From: Rheinheimera mangrovi
Lineage (GTDB): Bacteria; Pseudomonadota; Gammaproteobacteria; Enterobacterales; Alteromonadaceae
Length of the DNA: 64,000 nt
Direction: 5' to 3'
NCBI RefSeq assembly: GCF_003990335.1
Contig: NZ_CP034683.1
Location: 696,501 to 760,500, forward strand
In this document: positions 47,637-57,325 of the stretch, one piece after another
How the letters are laid out: each line of letters begins with the position of its first letter
Position numbering within the stretch: the first letter of the stretch is position 1
The notes under the pieces: generated by a model
What the model was told of the DNA's origin: nothing
Databases searched by the model: none
The model's input: only the letters and a program-made list of their open reading frames with translations
Translations under genes and position numbers: made by a program

Positions 47637-49001
47637 TTAACCCTGGCTTAAAAGGGCTGGGTCTAACAACTTCTCTAACTCTGCTCTGCTGTAACTGGTT
47701 TGTTCTACTGCCACATCTATCACAGGCCGTTTTTCTTTGTACGCCTGCTTGGCAATATCTGCTGCTTTTAGATAGCCAATCAATGGATTGAGTGCGGTCA
47801 CCAGAATAGGATTACGCGACAATGCCTCGTTTATCTTGTCTGTTTGCACCGTAAAACCCGCTATGGCCTTTTCGCCTAAGGCCGCACTTGCAGAACTTAA
47901 CAGCTCCAGGCTTTGTAAGATGTTATGGGCTATGACGGGCAACATCACATTCAGCTCAAAGTTACCCGACTGGCCAGCCACAGTAATAGTGGCATCGTTG
48001 CCAATCACCTGAGCCGCCACCATGGCCACAGCTTCAGGGATCACCGGATTCACTTTACCCGGCATAATGGAAGAGCCTGGTTGCAAAGCTGGCAGGGCAA
48101 TTTCGCCTAAACCTGCCAGCGGGCCTGAATTCATCCAGCGTAAGTCATTGGCTATTTTCATTAAAGCCACAGCCAGCACTTTGGTTGCGCCAGATAAGGC
48201 CACTACAGAGTCCTGCGAGCCCAAGCTGAAAAAGAAGTTGGAACTGGGTTTAAATTTTAAACCTGCTTGGCTACTGAGTTTCTGACAAAACAAGGTGGCA
48301 AATTCCGGATGGGCGTTCACTCCTGTTCCTACTGCTGTTCCGCCCTGAGCCAGGACTACGACCTGTTGCTGGGCAAATTCCAGTTGCTGCCGGGCATGGG
48401 CAATTTGCGCCTGCCAGCCGGATAACACCTGAGCAAAAGTCACTGGCATCGCATCCATTAAATGAGTGCGGCCTGTTTTGACGATATGACCAACCTCTTG
48501 AGCTTTAGTGGCTATTGCTGCTTCTAGCCTGACCAGCGTCTCCATCAACTGATGATTGGCTACAGCTGCACTTAAATGAATGGCGGTTGGGATCACATCA
48601 TTGCTGCTTTGGCCGAGATTAATATGATCGTTGGGGCTGATATGAAGGCCTGAACTTTTACTGGCTAAAGTGGCCAGTACTTCATTGACGTTCATATTGG
48701 TGCTGGTGCCAGAGCCGGTCTGAAACAGGTCGATAGGGTAGTTAGCCATATTCAGTTCGAGCAGTTGCTGCTCTGCTGCAGCATGAATAGCCGCAGCTAC
48801 CTCTGGTTCCAGCAACTTCAGCTCCAGATTAGCAGCAGCAGCGGCCTGCTTAACCTTAAGCACAGCTTTAATAAAAGCCGCCGGCATAGTCAAAGCGCTG
48901 ATTTGAAAGTTATCCAAGGCACGTTGTGTTTGCGCCTGATACAAAGCCTCTGCTGGTAATTGTACCTCACCCATGCTGTCGCGTTCTGTTCTGAAACTCA
49001 T
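47637..49001 (-). CDS. fumC: Class II fumarate hydratase FumC
   Basis: A 454-aa iron-free fumarase of the TCA cycle. TERDSMGEVQLPAEALYQAQTQR start, TGSGTSTNMNVNEVLA, SSNDVIPTA, TGRTHLMDAMP (catalytic His) and the signature GSSIMPGKVNP with the loop Ser. A class II aspartase is the alternative; the N-terminus and ETL/GSGT details favour fumarase. ATG 49001 with GGCGG upstream is preferred to GTG 49007. Confidence 0.9.
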   Translation of the reverse strand: MSFRTERDSMGEVQLPAEALYQAQTQRALDNFQISALTMPAAFIKAVLKVKQAAAAANLELKLLEPEVAAAIHAAAEQQLLELNMANYPIDLFQTGSGTSTNMNVNEVLATLASKSSGLHISPNDHINLGQSSNDVIPTAIHLSAAVANHQLMETLVRLEAAIATKAQEVGHIVKTGRTHLMDAMPVTFAQVLSGWQAQIAHARQQLEFAQQQVVVLAQGGTAVGTGVNAHPEFATLFCQKLSSQAGLKFKPSSNFFFSLGSQDSVVALSGATKVLAVALMKIANDLRWMNSGPLAGLGEIALPALQPGSSIMPGKVNPVIPEAVAMVAAQVIGNDATITVAGQSGNFELNVMLPVIAHNILQSLELLSSASAALGEKAIAGFTVQTDKINEALSRNPILVTALNPLIGYLKAADIAKQAYKEKRPVIDVAVEQTSYSRAELEKLLDPALLSQG

Positions 49002-49116
49002 AGTCACCGCCTTGGCCGTTTTTTGTTCAATAGCTTTTGTTATGGGGCCCTTTCAGAAAAAAAGCAATATCCCGGCTCAATTGCTGCGATAGCCCAATAA
49101 AAATCTGCGTTTCTGC

Positions 49117-49145
49117 TTGTTTTAACAGCAAGAAACACCTAGAAT
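49117..49145 (+). promoter_or_regulatory. Sigma-70 promoter of the rpsF operon
   Basis: TTGTTT, 17-base spacer, TAGAAT. The start is expected near 49152, giving an 80-base leader before rpsF. Confidence 0.75.
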
Positions 49146-49149
49146 ACCG

Positions 49150-49230
49150 CCCCTTCGACCATCCAGAACGTTCCTTGCCTCTATGCGAGTCTGGTCGAGC
49201 TCACCCGAGGCTAACTAACCGTAAGGAGCT
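49150..49230 (+). promoter_or_regulatory. Candidate S6:S18 autoregulatory leader of rpsF
   Basis: The leader can fold with TCGACCA (49157-49163) pairing to TGGTCGA (49192-49198), and is followed by CACCCGAGGCTAAC before the ribosome-binding site. The known rpsF leader element bound by S6:S18 is a stem with an exposed CCG. Placement and CCG fit; the detailed fold is not verified. Confidence 0.5.
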
Positions 49231-49233
49231 ACA

Positions 49234-49611
49234 ATGCGTCATTACGAAATCGTGTTTATGGTTCACCCAGATCAAAGTGAACAAGTTCCAGGAATGATCG
49301 AGCGTTACACTGGCGCGATCAAAGAAGCTGGTGGTTCAATTCACCGCTTAGAAGACTGGGGCCGTCGTCAATTAGCTTATCCAATCGAAAAGCTGCACAA
49401 AGCTCACTATGTTCTGATGAACGTAGAAGCGCCACAGGCAGTAATTGACGAGCTGGAAACTAACTTCCGCTTCAACGACGCTGTATTGCGTAACCTGATC
49501 ATGCGCACTAACACTGCTGTGACTGAGCCATCACCAATGGCTAAGGTACGTGAAGAACGTCGTGACCGTGCTCCTCGTGATTCAGATGAGCTGGTAGCAA
49601 ACGACGAGTAA
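49234..49611 (+). CDS. rpsF: 30S ribosomal protein S6
   Basis: A 125-aa central-domain protein, RRM-like fold: [54 protein letters not shown]. The acidic C-terminal tail ([10 protein letters not shown]) is the type modified by RimK in other species. First gene of rpsF-priB-rpsR-rplI. Confidence 0.98.
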   Translation: MRHYEIVFMVHPDQSEQVPGMIERYTGAIKEAGGSIHRLEDWGRRQLAYPIEKLHKAHYVLMNVEAPQAVIDELETNFRFNDAVLRNLIMRTNTAVTEPSPMAKVREERRDRAPRDSDELVANDE

Positions 49612-49618
49612 TTTGCAG

Positions 49619-49924
49619 ATGGACAATAGCCTGGTCGTGACTGGCACTATCTGCCGTCAGGTCGACCACAGCGAAAGTCCGGCCGGTATTCCTCACAGTT
49701 ATTTAGTGATTGAGCACCAATCGGTGCAGCAGGAAGCCGGTTTTAACCGTCAGGCTTATGTCAGACTACAAGTGGTCTGTGCCGGAGCCGGGTTAGCGCA
49801 ACAAACTCACAATTTGAAACTGGGAAACAAAGTTCGGGTGTCAGGTTTTTTAAACCGCCATCAGAGCCGCAGCGGTCAGTCTAAACTGGTGCTGCATGCC
49901 CAACAGATTGAAATATTAAGTTAG
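49619..49924 (+). CDS. priB: Primosomal replication protein N (PriB)
   Basis: A 101-aa OB-fold single-strand DNA-binding protein for PriA-dependent replication restart. [38 protein letters not shown] and [12 protein letters not shown] align with E. coli PriB. Chosen ATG 49619 lies seven bases after the rpsF stop. Typical position between rpsF and rpsR. Confidence 0.95.
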   Translation: MDNSLVVTGTICRQVDHSESPAGIPHSYLVIEHQSVQQEAGFNRQAYVRLQVVCAGAGLAQQTHNLKLGNKVRVSGFLNRHQSRSGQSKLVLHAQQIEILS

Positions 49925-49934
49925 GAGAAATTTC

Positions 49935-50162
49935 ATGGCTCGTTATTTCCGTCGCCGTAAATTCTGCCGTTTCTCTGCAGAAGGCGTGATTGAGATCGAT
50001 TACAAAGATACAGCTACGTTAAAAAATTATGTCACTGAAAGTGGCAAAATTGTCCCAAGCCGTATCACTGGTACCAGCGCTAAGTATCAACGTCAATTAG
50101 CTCGCGCTATCAAACGCGCCCGCTACCTGGCCTTGTTACCATACAGCGATTCACACAGCTAA
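49935..50162 (+). CDS. rpsR: 30S ribosomal protein S18
   Basis: A 75-aa protein: [38 protein letters not shown] and the basic [31 protein letters not shown] precedes the ATG. Partner of S6 in the platform. Confidence 0.98.
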   Translation: MARYFRRRKFCRFSAEGVIEIDYKDTATLKNYVTESGKIVPSRITGTSAKYQRQLARAIKRARYLALLPYSDSHS

Positions 50163-50201
50163 GCAGCGACTGGTTAAACCGTATACAGAGAGGGTATTGC
50201 A

Positions 50202-50654
50202 ATGGAAATTATTCTGTTGGACAAAGTCGCTAACCTTGGTGGTTTAGGCGACAACGTAACTGTTAAATCTGGTTATGCTCGTAACTTCTTATTCCCACAA
50301 GGAAAAGCAGTTCCAGCGACCAAAGCTAACATCGAAAAATTTGAACTGCGTCGTGCTGAGTTAGAAGCCAAACTGGCTGAAACTTTAGCAACTTCTCAAG
50401 CTCGCGCTGAGAAGATCGCTGCACTGGCTGAAGTAACAGTTGCTTCTAAAGCTGGTGACGAAGGCAAGTTGTTCGGTTCAGTGGGTACACGTGATATCGC
50501 TGATGCTATCACTGCTGCAGGTGTTGCAGTAACGAAAGCAGAAGTGAAGTTACCTAACGGTACTATCCGTGAAACTGGCGAATTCGACATCGCACTGCAG
50601 TTACACGCAGAAGTAACAGCTACTATCAAAGTAGTAGTGGTTGCTGAGGCTTAA
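50202..50654 (+). CDS. rplI: 50S ribosomal protein L9
   Basis: A 150-aa protein. N-terminal domain [36 protein letters not shown], long central helix and C-terminal domain ([16 protein letters not shown]). Last gene of the operon. Confidence 0.98.
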   Translation: MEIILLDKVANLGGLGDNVTVKSGYARNFLFPQGKAVPATKANIEKFELRRAELEAKLAETLATSQARAEKIAALAEVTVASKAGDEGKLFGSVGTRDIADAITAAGVAVTKAEVKLPNGTIRETGEFDIALQLHAEVTATIKVVVVAEA

Positions 50655-50664
50655 TAAGCCTTTT

Positions 50665-50686
50665 GGGCACACAGTTTTGTGTGCCC
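50665..50686 (+). terminator. Stem-loop after rplI without a T tract
   Basis: GGGCACACA/TGTGTGCCC nine-base perfect stem with a GTTT loop, followed by AATCCC. It may protect the 3' end or act with Rho; it is not a standard intrinsic terminator. Confidence 0.55.
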
Positions 50687-50844
50687 AATCCCTTCCTGCT
50701 TCATCCTGATTTTCCGTTAAAAATATTCTGCTTTACTGATTTTTCCACAGCTTCATCCATGCTTTAATGGTAGGCTATCGCTCCCATGCAGAGCTGTTAT
50801 ACCCAGGGTATTAGCCTGTCGCAATTTCTAGAACTTCTGGTGTT

Positions 50845-52236
50845 ATGGACAATAAGCAAAAAGATAAACAAGTCGCTGCGGTGAAAATGCCGCCACATTC
50901 AATTGAGGCCGAACAATCCGTGTTGGGTGGTTTGATGCTGGACAATGAAGCCTGGGACAAAGTCTCAGAAAAAGTGGTAGAGCAGGATTTTTATTTGCGC
51001 TCACACCGATTTATTTTTTCTGCGATGTCTCGTGTAGCTGAGGCCAACCAGCCTATTGATTTAATTACGGTATCCGAAGATTTAGAGCGTAATCAGCAGT
51101 TAGCGGACGTTGGTGGTTTTGCCTATTTAGGTGAAATTGCTAAAAACACCCCAAGTGCCGCCAATATTCTGGCTTATGCTGAAATAGTGCGTGAGCGCGC
51201 AGTAGTGCGGGATATGATTTCAGTCGCGCACGATATTGCTGACGCTGGTTACGACCCGCAAGGCCGCAACAGCGCTGAATTGTTAGATTTTGCCGAAACT
51301 AAAGTATTCAAAATTGCCGAGCAACGGGCCAATGCCAATGAAGGCCCTGAGCCAATCAACAGCATTTTGTCGAAAACTATAGATAAAATTGACGAGCTGT
51401 TCCGTAATCCGAGCTCTGGTGGCTTAACTGGTGTTTCCACCGGTTATATGGATCTGGATAAAATGACCAACGGTATGCAGCCGTCGGATCTGATCATAGT
51501 AGCGGCCCGTCCTTCTATGGGTAAAACCACTTTTGCGATGAACCTGTGTGAACACGCTGCTATTACCAGCGACAAGCCGGTACTTATTTTCAGCTTAGAG
51601 ATGCCATCCGAACAAATTATGATGAGGATGCTGGCGTCTTTAGGCCGTATTGATCAGACCAAAGTGCGGACAGGCCAGTTGGATGACGAAGATTGGGCGC
51701 GATTATCATCCGCCATTGAGCTTCTGAACAGCAAAGGCAAAATGTATATAGACGATGCCTCTGGTTTAACTCCTACCGAAGTACGCTCACGTGCCCGCCG
51801 TATCGCCCGCGAACACGGTGGTTTGAGCATGATCATGGTCGACTATTTGCAGCTGATGACGGTACCGGGGTTGTCGGATAACCGTACCCTGGAAATTGCC
51901 GAAATTTCGCGCTCACTCAAAGCTTTGGCCAAAGAGCTGAAAGTGCCGGTGATTGCCTTATCTCAGCTAAACCGTAGTTTGGAACAGCGTGCTGACAAGC
52001 GCCCTGTAAACTCCGACTTACGTGAATCCGGTTCTATCGAGCAGGATGCCGACTTAATTATGTTTATCTACCGGGACGAGGTTTATCACGACGATAGCCC
52101 GGACAAAGGCACAGCCGAAGTCATTATAGGTAAGCAGCGTAACGGCCCTATAGGTCGTATTCGCCTGACTTTCCATGGTCGCTATTCACGGTTTGACAAC
52201 TACGCAGGCACAGCCCGTTTTGAGGACGAGTATTAA
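50845..52236 (+). CDS. dnaB: Replicative DNA helicase DnaB
   Basis: A 463-aa hexameric helicase. N-terminal domain (PHSIEAEQSVLGGLMLDN), linker, RecA-like domain with Walker A ARPSMGKTTFAMN, Walker B MIMVDYLQLM, SQLNRSLEQRADKRP and the Arg-finger region. No intein. Its stop TAA shares one base with the alr start. Confidence 0.98.
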   Translation: MDNKQKDKQVAAVKMPPHSIEAEQSVLGGLMLDNEAWDKVSEKVVEQDFYLRSHRFIFSAMSRVAEANQPIDLITVSEDLERNQQLADVGGFAYLGEIAKNTPSAANILAYAEIVRERAVVRDMISVAHDIADAGYDPQGRNSAELLDFAETKVFKIAEQRANANEGPEPINSILSKTIDKIDELFRNPSSGGLTGVSTGYMDLDKMTNGMQPSDLIIVAARPSMGKTTFAMNLCEHAAITSDKPVLIFSLEMPSEQIMMRMLASLGRIDQTKVRTGQLDDEDWARLSSAIELLNSKGKMYIDDASGLTPTEVRSRARRIAREHGGLSMIMVDYLQLMTVPGLSDNRTLEIAEISRSLKALAKELKVPVIALSQLNRSLEQRADKRPVNSDLRESGSIEQDADLIMFIYRDEVYHDDSPDKGTAEVIIGKQRNGPIGRIRLTFHGRYSRFDNYAGTARFEDEY

Positions 52237-53321
52237 TGAGTCGTCGTCCACAGGCCCGTATTGATTTAGCGGCCTTATTGCATAATTTACAACAAGTTCG
52301 CGCTGCTGCCCCGAATAGCAAAGTGCTGGCAGTGTTAAAAGCCAACGCTTATGGCCATGGTTTATTGAAAGTGGCTGAACAACTCAAAGACGCCAGTGCT
52401 TTTGGTGTGGCCCGTATTGACGAAGCCCTGATGCTGCGGGCCGGTGGCATAGTCAAACCTATAGTGCTGCTGGAAGGTTTTTTCCATGCGGACGAATTGC
52501 CACAAGTGGTTGCCAGTAACCTTCAGATAGTAGTACATCATCCAAGTCAGGTTGAGGCTTTAGTGGCTGCAGAATTAGATTCCCCTGTGCATGTCTGGCT
52601 GAAAATGGACAGTGGCATGCATAGGTTGGGTTTATTGCCACACGAGTTTTTAAATGCCTACCGGCAGTTGTGTCAAAGCCCGAATGTAATTCAGCCTATG
52701 CGGTTGATGACCCATTTTGCCAGTGCCGATGAGCCGACACTGGACAGTACCCAACAGCAAATTGATCTGTTTCTGAAAACAGTCGAAGGTTTGTCAGGCG
52801 AGCTTTGTCTGGCCAATTCCGCTGGTACTTTGGCCTGGCCACAAAGCCATGGTCATTGGATCCGTCCTGGTATAGCTTTATACGGTGTTTCGCCTATGGA
52901 GCAGGGCAGAGCAGAGCAACATCAATTAAAAGCTGTGATGAGCTTTAGCAGCAGCGTTATAGCTGTGCGTGATGTAAAGCAAGGCGACAAAGTAGGGTAC
53001 GGTGGCACCTGGACTGCACCAGCTGATACCCGTTTAGCTGTGGTCGCTGTAGGTTATGGTGATGGTTACCCTAGGGCAGCCAGCAATGGCTGTCCTGTAC
53101 TGATTAAAGGCCAACGTTATCCAATAGTTGGACGGGTCTCTATGGATATGACCACAGTAGACATTGGTCATGCTGACGTGCAGATTGGTGACGAAGTCGT
53201 GTTATGGGGCGCCGATTTGCCAGTCGAAGAAATTGCAGAGCAGGTGCAGACTATTCCTTATGAGTTGCTCTGTAATATCACCAGCAGGGTCGAATTCCGC
53301 TATCTAACTGCAGAATCCTAA
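52236..53321 (+). CDS. alr: Alanine racemase
   Basis: A 361-aa PLP enzyme that makes D-alanine for peptidoglycan. Schiff-base Lys35 in VLAVLKANAYGHG, the second catalytic base Tyr in KVGYGGTWTAP, GRVSMDMTTVDI. Overlaps dnaB by one base, the conserved dnaB-alr pair. Confidence 0.97.
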   Translation: MSRRPQARIDLAALLHNLQQVRAAAPNSKVLAVLKANAYGHGLLKVAEQLKDASAFGVARIDEALMLRAGGIVKPIVLLEGFFHADELPQVVASNLQIVVHHPSQVEALVAAELDSPVHVWLKMDSGMHRLGLLPHEFLNAYRQLCQSPNVIQPMRLMTHFASADEPTLDSTQQQIDLFLKTVEGLSGELCLANSAGTLAWPQSHGHWIRPGIALYGVSPMEQGRAEQHQLKAVMSFSSSVIAVRDVKQGDKVGYGGTWTAPADTRLAVVAVGYGDGYPRAASNGCPVLIKGQRYPIVGRVSMDMTTVDIGHADVQIGDEVVLWGADLPVEEIAEQVQTIPYELLCNITSRVEFRYLTAES

Positions 53322-53326
53322 ATAGC

Positions 53327-53356
53327 AAAAAGCCGACTTCAAAATTTCGGCTTTTT
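53327..53356. terminator. Terminator between alr and the cheX-like gene
   Basis: AAAAAGCCGA/TCGGCTTTTT 10-base stem, T6 on the plus strand, A's on the other side; usable by both convergent genes. Confidence 0.88.
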
Positions 53357-53374
53357 TGGTTGGTGCAGATCGGG

Positions 53375-53839
53375 TTATTCGTCGAAGCTGACTTCAATAA
53401 ATACTTTGCCGAAGTCTGAATCAAAAGGCATCAGAATTTTCGCACCAGTAGTTTTATGAGTGATGGTGTGGCCTTTACCTGATACGACAACAGGGGTCGC
53501 CATACTGAACTCATGACCTTTTTCACCCAGAATACGTTTGGCACCACCAGTGACCATATTAGTGATTTCACCCACCATATCGGTGACTTCTTCATTAATT
53601 TTGTCAGGTCTTTCGCCTAACATTCTGGACATGATTTCCAGTGCTAAAGATTCTTCAAAAGTGACGGAGAAGGACCCTTTGGTGGTAGGACCTATCATAC
53701 CAATCAAACCTGATACTTCACCGCGAGCCTGTTCGTCTTTCTTTAATCGTGGCTGTCCTGGCACAATTTTAGTATTTGCCATGGTACCTAACACATTGAC
53801 TAACGAAGAGAGAAACGGATTTACATACTCAACATTCAT
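53375..53839 (-). CDS. cheX: CheX-family chemotaxis phosphatase-like protein
   Basis: A 154-aa protein with the CheC/CheX/FliY pattern: E-E-V-T-D-M-V-G-E-I-T-N-M-V-T-G-G in the middle, holding the ExxN catalytic pair (Glu and Asn of GEITN) that dephosphorylates CheY-P in Thermotoga CheX. No flagellar genes flank it here; proteins of this kind stand alone in many gammaproteobacteria, so the partner receiver is unknown. Confidence 0.82.
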   Translation of the reverse strand: MNVEYVNPFLSSLVNVLGTMANTKIVPGQPRLKKDEQARGEVSGLIGMIGPTTKGSFSVTFEESLALEIMSRMLGERPDKINEEVTDMVGEITNMVTGGAKRILGEKGHEFSMATPVVVSGKGHTITHKTTGAKILMPFDSDFGKVFIEVSFDE

Positions 53840-54017
53840 TTATTTAGCCTGTTCGGAGTCTGGACCTGATCGCATTGCCAACTTCAAGATTAGGTGGCTA
53901 TGTCATAGAACACAAGTCTAGCTTATTGTTTTGGTATGAATTTTTCTAAGTTCTTTACAAATTTGTTCAGTTCTGGTCACTAAAATAGCCACTGTGACCA
54001 GAAGGCGTCAAGCGGAT

Positions 54018-54467
54018 TCAATCGTTTGACGCTTTTTTCAGACAGCTTTGGCAACTTCCGTGAGCTTCCACAGTTTGTCTTTGAATTAAAAAGCCTTTTT
54101 CAGAGGCTAATTTAACAAATTCCTGCTGCAGCGGCGACGAATGTAGTTCTTCTACATGACCGCACTGATCACAGATCAAAAGCTGAGCCGGATGATGCTG
54201 TTCAAAGTGATGACAGAGCAAGAAAGCATTGGTCGATTCAATTTTATGAATAAAACCCTGCTCGGTCAGAAAGTCCAAAGCCCGGTAAATAGTGGCAGGT
54301 TTAGCCGCTGGTTCGCTGGCTTTTAACTGTTCCAGTAATTCATAGGCACCAATACCACCGTGAGTTTCCGCCAATAAACGGAACACCTTTTCACGAATGC
54401 TGGTAAAGCGCGCGCCATTGACATCACAAATATGGCGGGCTCTGGTGACCAAAGATTCAATCGACAT
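54018..54467 (-). CDS. zur: Zinc uptake regulator Zur (Fur family)
   Basis: A 149-aa zinc-sensing repressor. Winged-helix domain with GIGAYELLEQLKASEPAAKP, ATIYRALDFLTEQGFIHKIE as in E. coli Zur; metal ligands in CHHFEQHH and structural Cys pairs CDQCGHVEE and CQSCLKK. A GTG 12 bases upstream of ATG 54467 is an alternative start; GGAG is nearer the GTG. The best candidate site for it in the window is at 24565. Confidence 0.92.
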   Translation of the reverse strand: MSIESLVTRARHICDVNGARFTSIREKVFRLLAETHGGIGAYELLEQLKASEPAAKPATIYRALDFLTEQGFIHKIESTNAFLLCHHFEQHHPAQLLICDQCGHVEELHSSPLQQEFVKLASEKGFLIQRQTVEAHGSCQSCLKKASND

Positions 54468-54773
54468 AACGCAGCTCACTCCGGTAGCAATGGCGGCAGT
54501 TTATCACATAAGTGTGTTTGCTCCAGCCCTTGTATTGGGAATTCCTTATACAAAACCAAAGTTAAGTTGTAAGTAGGCTGTAAAAGCCCTGTCTAAATTT
54601 TAGCGGTATTTCGGCGGCTTCTTATTCTACGTTAATTTATGGTTAATTAAGCGCTTGTTATCCTGTGCGAACGCAACTAACATGCCGCGCCTCTGAATTC
54701 TAATTGTTACCAAAGGGTTACAAAAAATTACAGTCAGTTGTGAGTATAAGCATAAACTAATGAGCAAATCTGC
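54468..54773. other. Intergenic region, zur to glycosyltransferase
   Basis: 306 A/T-rich bases between divergent genes. Both promoters must lie here; no -35/-10 pair or operator is convincing. A short palindrome CACATAAGTGTG sits at about 54506-54517. Confidence 0.4.
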
Positions 54774-55589
54774 ATGTTGAAACCGCATCCTATGGTTATT
54801 CCAAAAGTTATTCATTACGTCTGGGTTGGTCACGCCCCAAAAACAGAATTGGCTTTACGCTGTATTGCCAGTTGGAAAAAGTTTTTACCTGATTATGAAA
54901 TCATTGAATGGAATAATGAACGTCTTGCTGCCCTGAACAACCGTTATGCTCATGAAGCTTTTGCCGCAAAAAAATGGGCTTTTGTATCAGATTATCTGCG
55001 TTTGTATGCTTTGCATCAGTTTGGTGGTTTTTACTTTGATACCGATTTAGAGTTGACCGCAGATTTGGAACCATTCCGACATCACCATTTTGTCACTGGT
55101 TTTGAGAATTTTAAAGGGCGAACAGCCCCTGTGACCGCTATGATGGGAGCTGCGCCAGCTAATGCCATTATTGGACATTTGCTTGGTGCGTACGATGCAA
55201 AATCTTTTTATAAAGCAGATGGATCGGAGGACTTAACGCCCAATACCGGGCTCATCAGCGATTTATTTGCCAGAGACTTTGGTTTGCTTAAACCTTATCG
55301 CGGAGACCAGTTGTACAAGCTTTCTGCTGATGCAGTGATTTATCCAAGTCATTACTTCTGCACACCGGAAGCAGGTAAAGAAAACTTTAGTATCCATCAT
55401 TTTAATGGCTCCTGGTTTGAAGAATACAGCAGAAAACTACTGGTTTATCTGGCTGGTTATCAGTTGCTGCGCTTAAAGCGTAATAAGGTCCGCACCGGAG
55501 AGTTACCGTTAAAAAAGGGGGAAAGAAAAATAGCTTTGCTAGAGCTAAGTTCGCGATATAGCTTATTACTGCTTAAATCTGCGGCCTGA
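54774..55589 (+). CDS. Glycosyltransferase with DXD motif (GT32-like)
   Basis: A 271-aa cytosolic glycosyltransferase: IPKVIHYVWVG start, WKKFLPDYEIIEWN, KKWAFVSDYLRLYALHQFGG followed by FYFDTDLE holding the DxD metal/nucleotide-sugar site. Related to capsular and LPS sugar transferases (Gly_transf_sug). A basic, hydrophobic C-terminal tail may bind the membrane. It is not in a polysaccharide cluster, so the acceptor is unknown. ATG 54792 is an alternative start. Confidence 0.85.
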   Translation: MLKPHPMVIPKVIHYVWVGHAPKTELALRCIASWKKFLPDYEIIEWNNERLAALNNRYAHEAFAAKKWAFVSDYLRLYALHQFGGFYFDTDLELTADLEPFRHHHFVTGFENFKGRTAPVTAMMGAAPANAIIGHLLGAYDAKSFYKADGSEDLTPNTGLISDLFARDFGLLKPYRGDQLYKLSADAVIYPSHYFCTPEAGKENFSIHHFNGSWFEEYSRKLLVYLAGYQLLRLKRNKVRTGELPLKKGERKIALLELSSRYSLLLLKSAA

Positions 55590-55734
55590 GCAACGCCAAA
55601 GCTGGTTTTGTAATTCCTTTGCACTGAAATGCTTGGCTGTCTGGTGTATACTCGCGCGATTTTTCTACACTCTGTATTCATCACCCGGATTCAGCGTTGT
55701 AGAAGCAGCAGATTAACCAGATGGCAGCCGTTTT

Positions 55735-56736
55735 ATGACCAGTTCGAATACTACCCGTTCAAAGCCTGTAATTATGGATCACCGTTTCTCCATTGCCCCT
55801 ATGCTGGATTGGACGGACAGGCATTGCCGCTATTTTCATCGCTTGTTATCTGAGCACGCTGTGCTTTATACCGAAATGGTCACCACAGGCGCCATCATTT
55901 ATGGTCAGGGCGATTATCTGGCGTTTAATGAAGAAGAGCATCCTGTTGTAGTGCAGTTGGGTGGTTCTGATCCTAAAGATATGGCGCATAGCGCTAAGCT
56001 TTGTCAGGAAAGGGGTTACGACGCTATTAATATCAACGTGGGGTGCCCGTCAGACAGAGTGCAAAACGGTATGTTTGGCGCTTGCCTGATGGCCAAACCT
56101 GAATTGGTGGCTGCCTGTATCCAAGAAATGCGCTCTGTGGTGGATATTCCTGTCACGGTAAAAAGCCGTATAGGTATTGATGATCAGGACAGCTATCAGT
56201 TTTTAGTAGACTTTGTCGGCACTATTGCAGAATCTGGCTGTAATCAGTTTATTGTTCATGCCCGAAAAGCCTGGCTAAGTGGTTTAAGCCCTAAAGAGAA
56301 CCGCGAAATTCCGCCACTGGATTACGAACGGGTGTATCAGCTGAAAAAAGATTTCCCGCAGTTAGATATCTCTCTTAATGGCGGTGTGAAAACACTAGAA
56401 GATTGTTTAATGCACTTACAGCATGTCGATGGTGTGATGGTGGGTCGCGAAGCTTACAGCAACCCATTGATGCTGGCGCAAATTGATGCCGCCATTTATA
56501 ACAACCCCCGTACTGTACCAACGCCACATCAGGTGGTTGAACTGATGTTGCCTTATATAGAGCAGCAAATGGCGCAGGGCGCACGTTTTTGGCATATAGC
56601 ACGGCATATGTTGGGGTTATTTCAGGGGGTACCAGGCGCCCGTTTATGGCGGCGGCATTTAAGTGAAATTGGTCACCTGCCGACCAGTGGTCCACAAGTC
56701 ATGTTGGACGCGCTAAAAAAGGTGCCACAGCTATAG
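55735..56736 (+). CDS. dusA: tRNA-dihydrouridine(20/20a) synthase DusA
   Basis: A 333-aa FMN enzyme. [39 protein letters not shown] with the catalytic Cys, [16 protein letters not shown] and [20 protein letters not shown] match E. coli DusA closely. In E. coli dusA is next to zur and pspG; here zur is two genes upstream and a PspC-type locus follows. Confidence 0.96.
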   Translation: MTSSNTTRSKPVIMDHRFSIAPMLDWTDRHCRYFHRLLSEHAVLYTEMVTTGAIIYGQGDYLAFNEEEHPVVVQLGGSDPKDMAHSAKLCQERGYDAININVGCPSDRVQNGMFGACLMAKPELVAACIQEMRSVVDIPVTVKSRIGIDDQDSYQFLVDFVGTIAESGCNQFIVHARKAWLSGLSPKENREIPPLDYERVYQLKKDFPQLDISLNGGVKTLEDCLMHLQHVDGVMVGREAYSNPLMLAQIDAAIYNNPRTVPTPHQVVELMLPYIEQQMAQGARFWHIARHMLGLFQGVPGARLWRRHLSEIGHLPTSGPQVMLDALKKVPQL

Positions 56737-56756
56737 TCGTATGAATATCAAACTTT

Positions 56757-56790
56757 AAAAAAGTGGTGAATTTCACCACTTTTTTGTTTT
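56757..56790 (+). terminator. Terminator of dusA
   Basis: AAAAAAGTGGTGAA/TTCACCACTTTTTT 14-base stem followed by GTTTTT; separates dusA from the sigma-54 unit. Confidence 0.92.
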
Positions 56791-56844
56791 TAACCCTTTA
56801 GTGTGTTTTTGATAAATAGGAGTGTTTTATTTTAAATCTATATT

Positions 56845-56889
56845 TATCAATATCTTAAAGATTAACTCCAGTATGGCACGCACCTTGAA
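56845..56889 (+). promoter_or_regulatory. IHF site and sigma-54-type promoter
   Basis: TATCAATATCTTA (56845-56857) matches the IHF consensus WATCAANNNNTTR in every position. TGGCAC-GCACC-TTGAA (56874-56889) has a perfect -24 element and TTG at -12, with GA in place of the -12 GC. The layout terminator / IHF / sigma-54 element / gene is that of a phage-shock-type promoter needing a PspF-like activator. Confidence 0.62.
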
Positions 56890-56930
56890 ATAGACATAGT
56901 GAACTTCACTACTCATTAAGGAGCACGACC

Positions 56931-57197
56931 ATGAAAACACTTGCAACGTTAGTCCTTGTTACCGCTGCGGCTTTTGCTGTTACTCCATCAGTACAAGCCA
57001 ACGAACTGAGCTTACCTGCAGTCAATACACAAACTATCAGCACCTTTGCTGCTGAATTGATGAGCCAACAAATGGCTGAGTTAAAAGTTGCGATTCTGGA
57101 GCAAAGCCAAAAAGCGATAGCTGAGCTTGAAATCACTTTAGTGAAATCTGCTGAAACTGAAAAAGAACCAGTGATTGCAGTAGCTAAGGTGGATTAA
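56931..57197 (+). CDS. Small exported helical protein
   Basis: An 88-aa protein with a signal peptide (residues 1-23, cleavage VQA-NE). The mature 65 residues form one amphipathic helix (TFAAELMSQQMAELKVAILEQ...) ending in a short polar tail. No family recognised. AAGGAG precedes the ATG. It lies about 40 bases behind the sigma-54-type promoter and its stop region carries the ribosome-binding site of the next small gene. A periplasmic partner of the PspC-like protein is conceivable but only by proximity. Confidence 0.65.
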   Translation: MKTLATLVLVTAAAFAVTPSVQANELSLPAVNTQTISTFAAELMSQQMAELKVAILEQSQKAIAELEITLVKSAETEKEPVIAVAKVD

Positions 57198-57199
57198 GG

Positions 57200-57325
57200 A
57201 TGCTGAGCTTAACATTAGGGTTGTTGGGTCTGTTTTTATTGCCCGTAGTTAGTGTTGGCCTGGTGTCTGTGATCTGGCATTGGTTATTACCGCCGTTCGA
57301 TATTCCTTCTTCAACCCGGTTTTAA
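57200..57325 (+). CDS. 41-aa single-helix membrane micro-protein
   Basis: Starts two bases after the stop of the 88-aa gene, with GGTGG eight bases upstream inside that gene. Residues 2-30 are strongly hydrophobic (LSLTLGLLGLFLLPVVSVGL, then VSVIWHWLL), followed by PPFDIPSSTRF. The stop codon falls in the loop of the terminator. Size and placement recall PspG and PspD-type small membrane proteins, but sequence identity to them is not seen. Confidence 0.6.
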   Translation: MLSLTLGLLGLFLLPVVSVGLVSVIWHWLLPPFDIPSSTRF

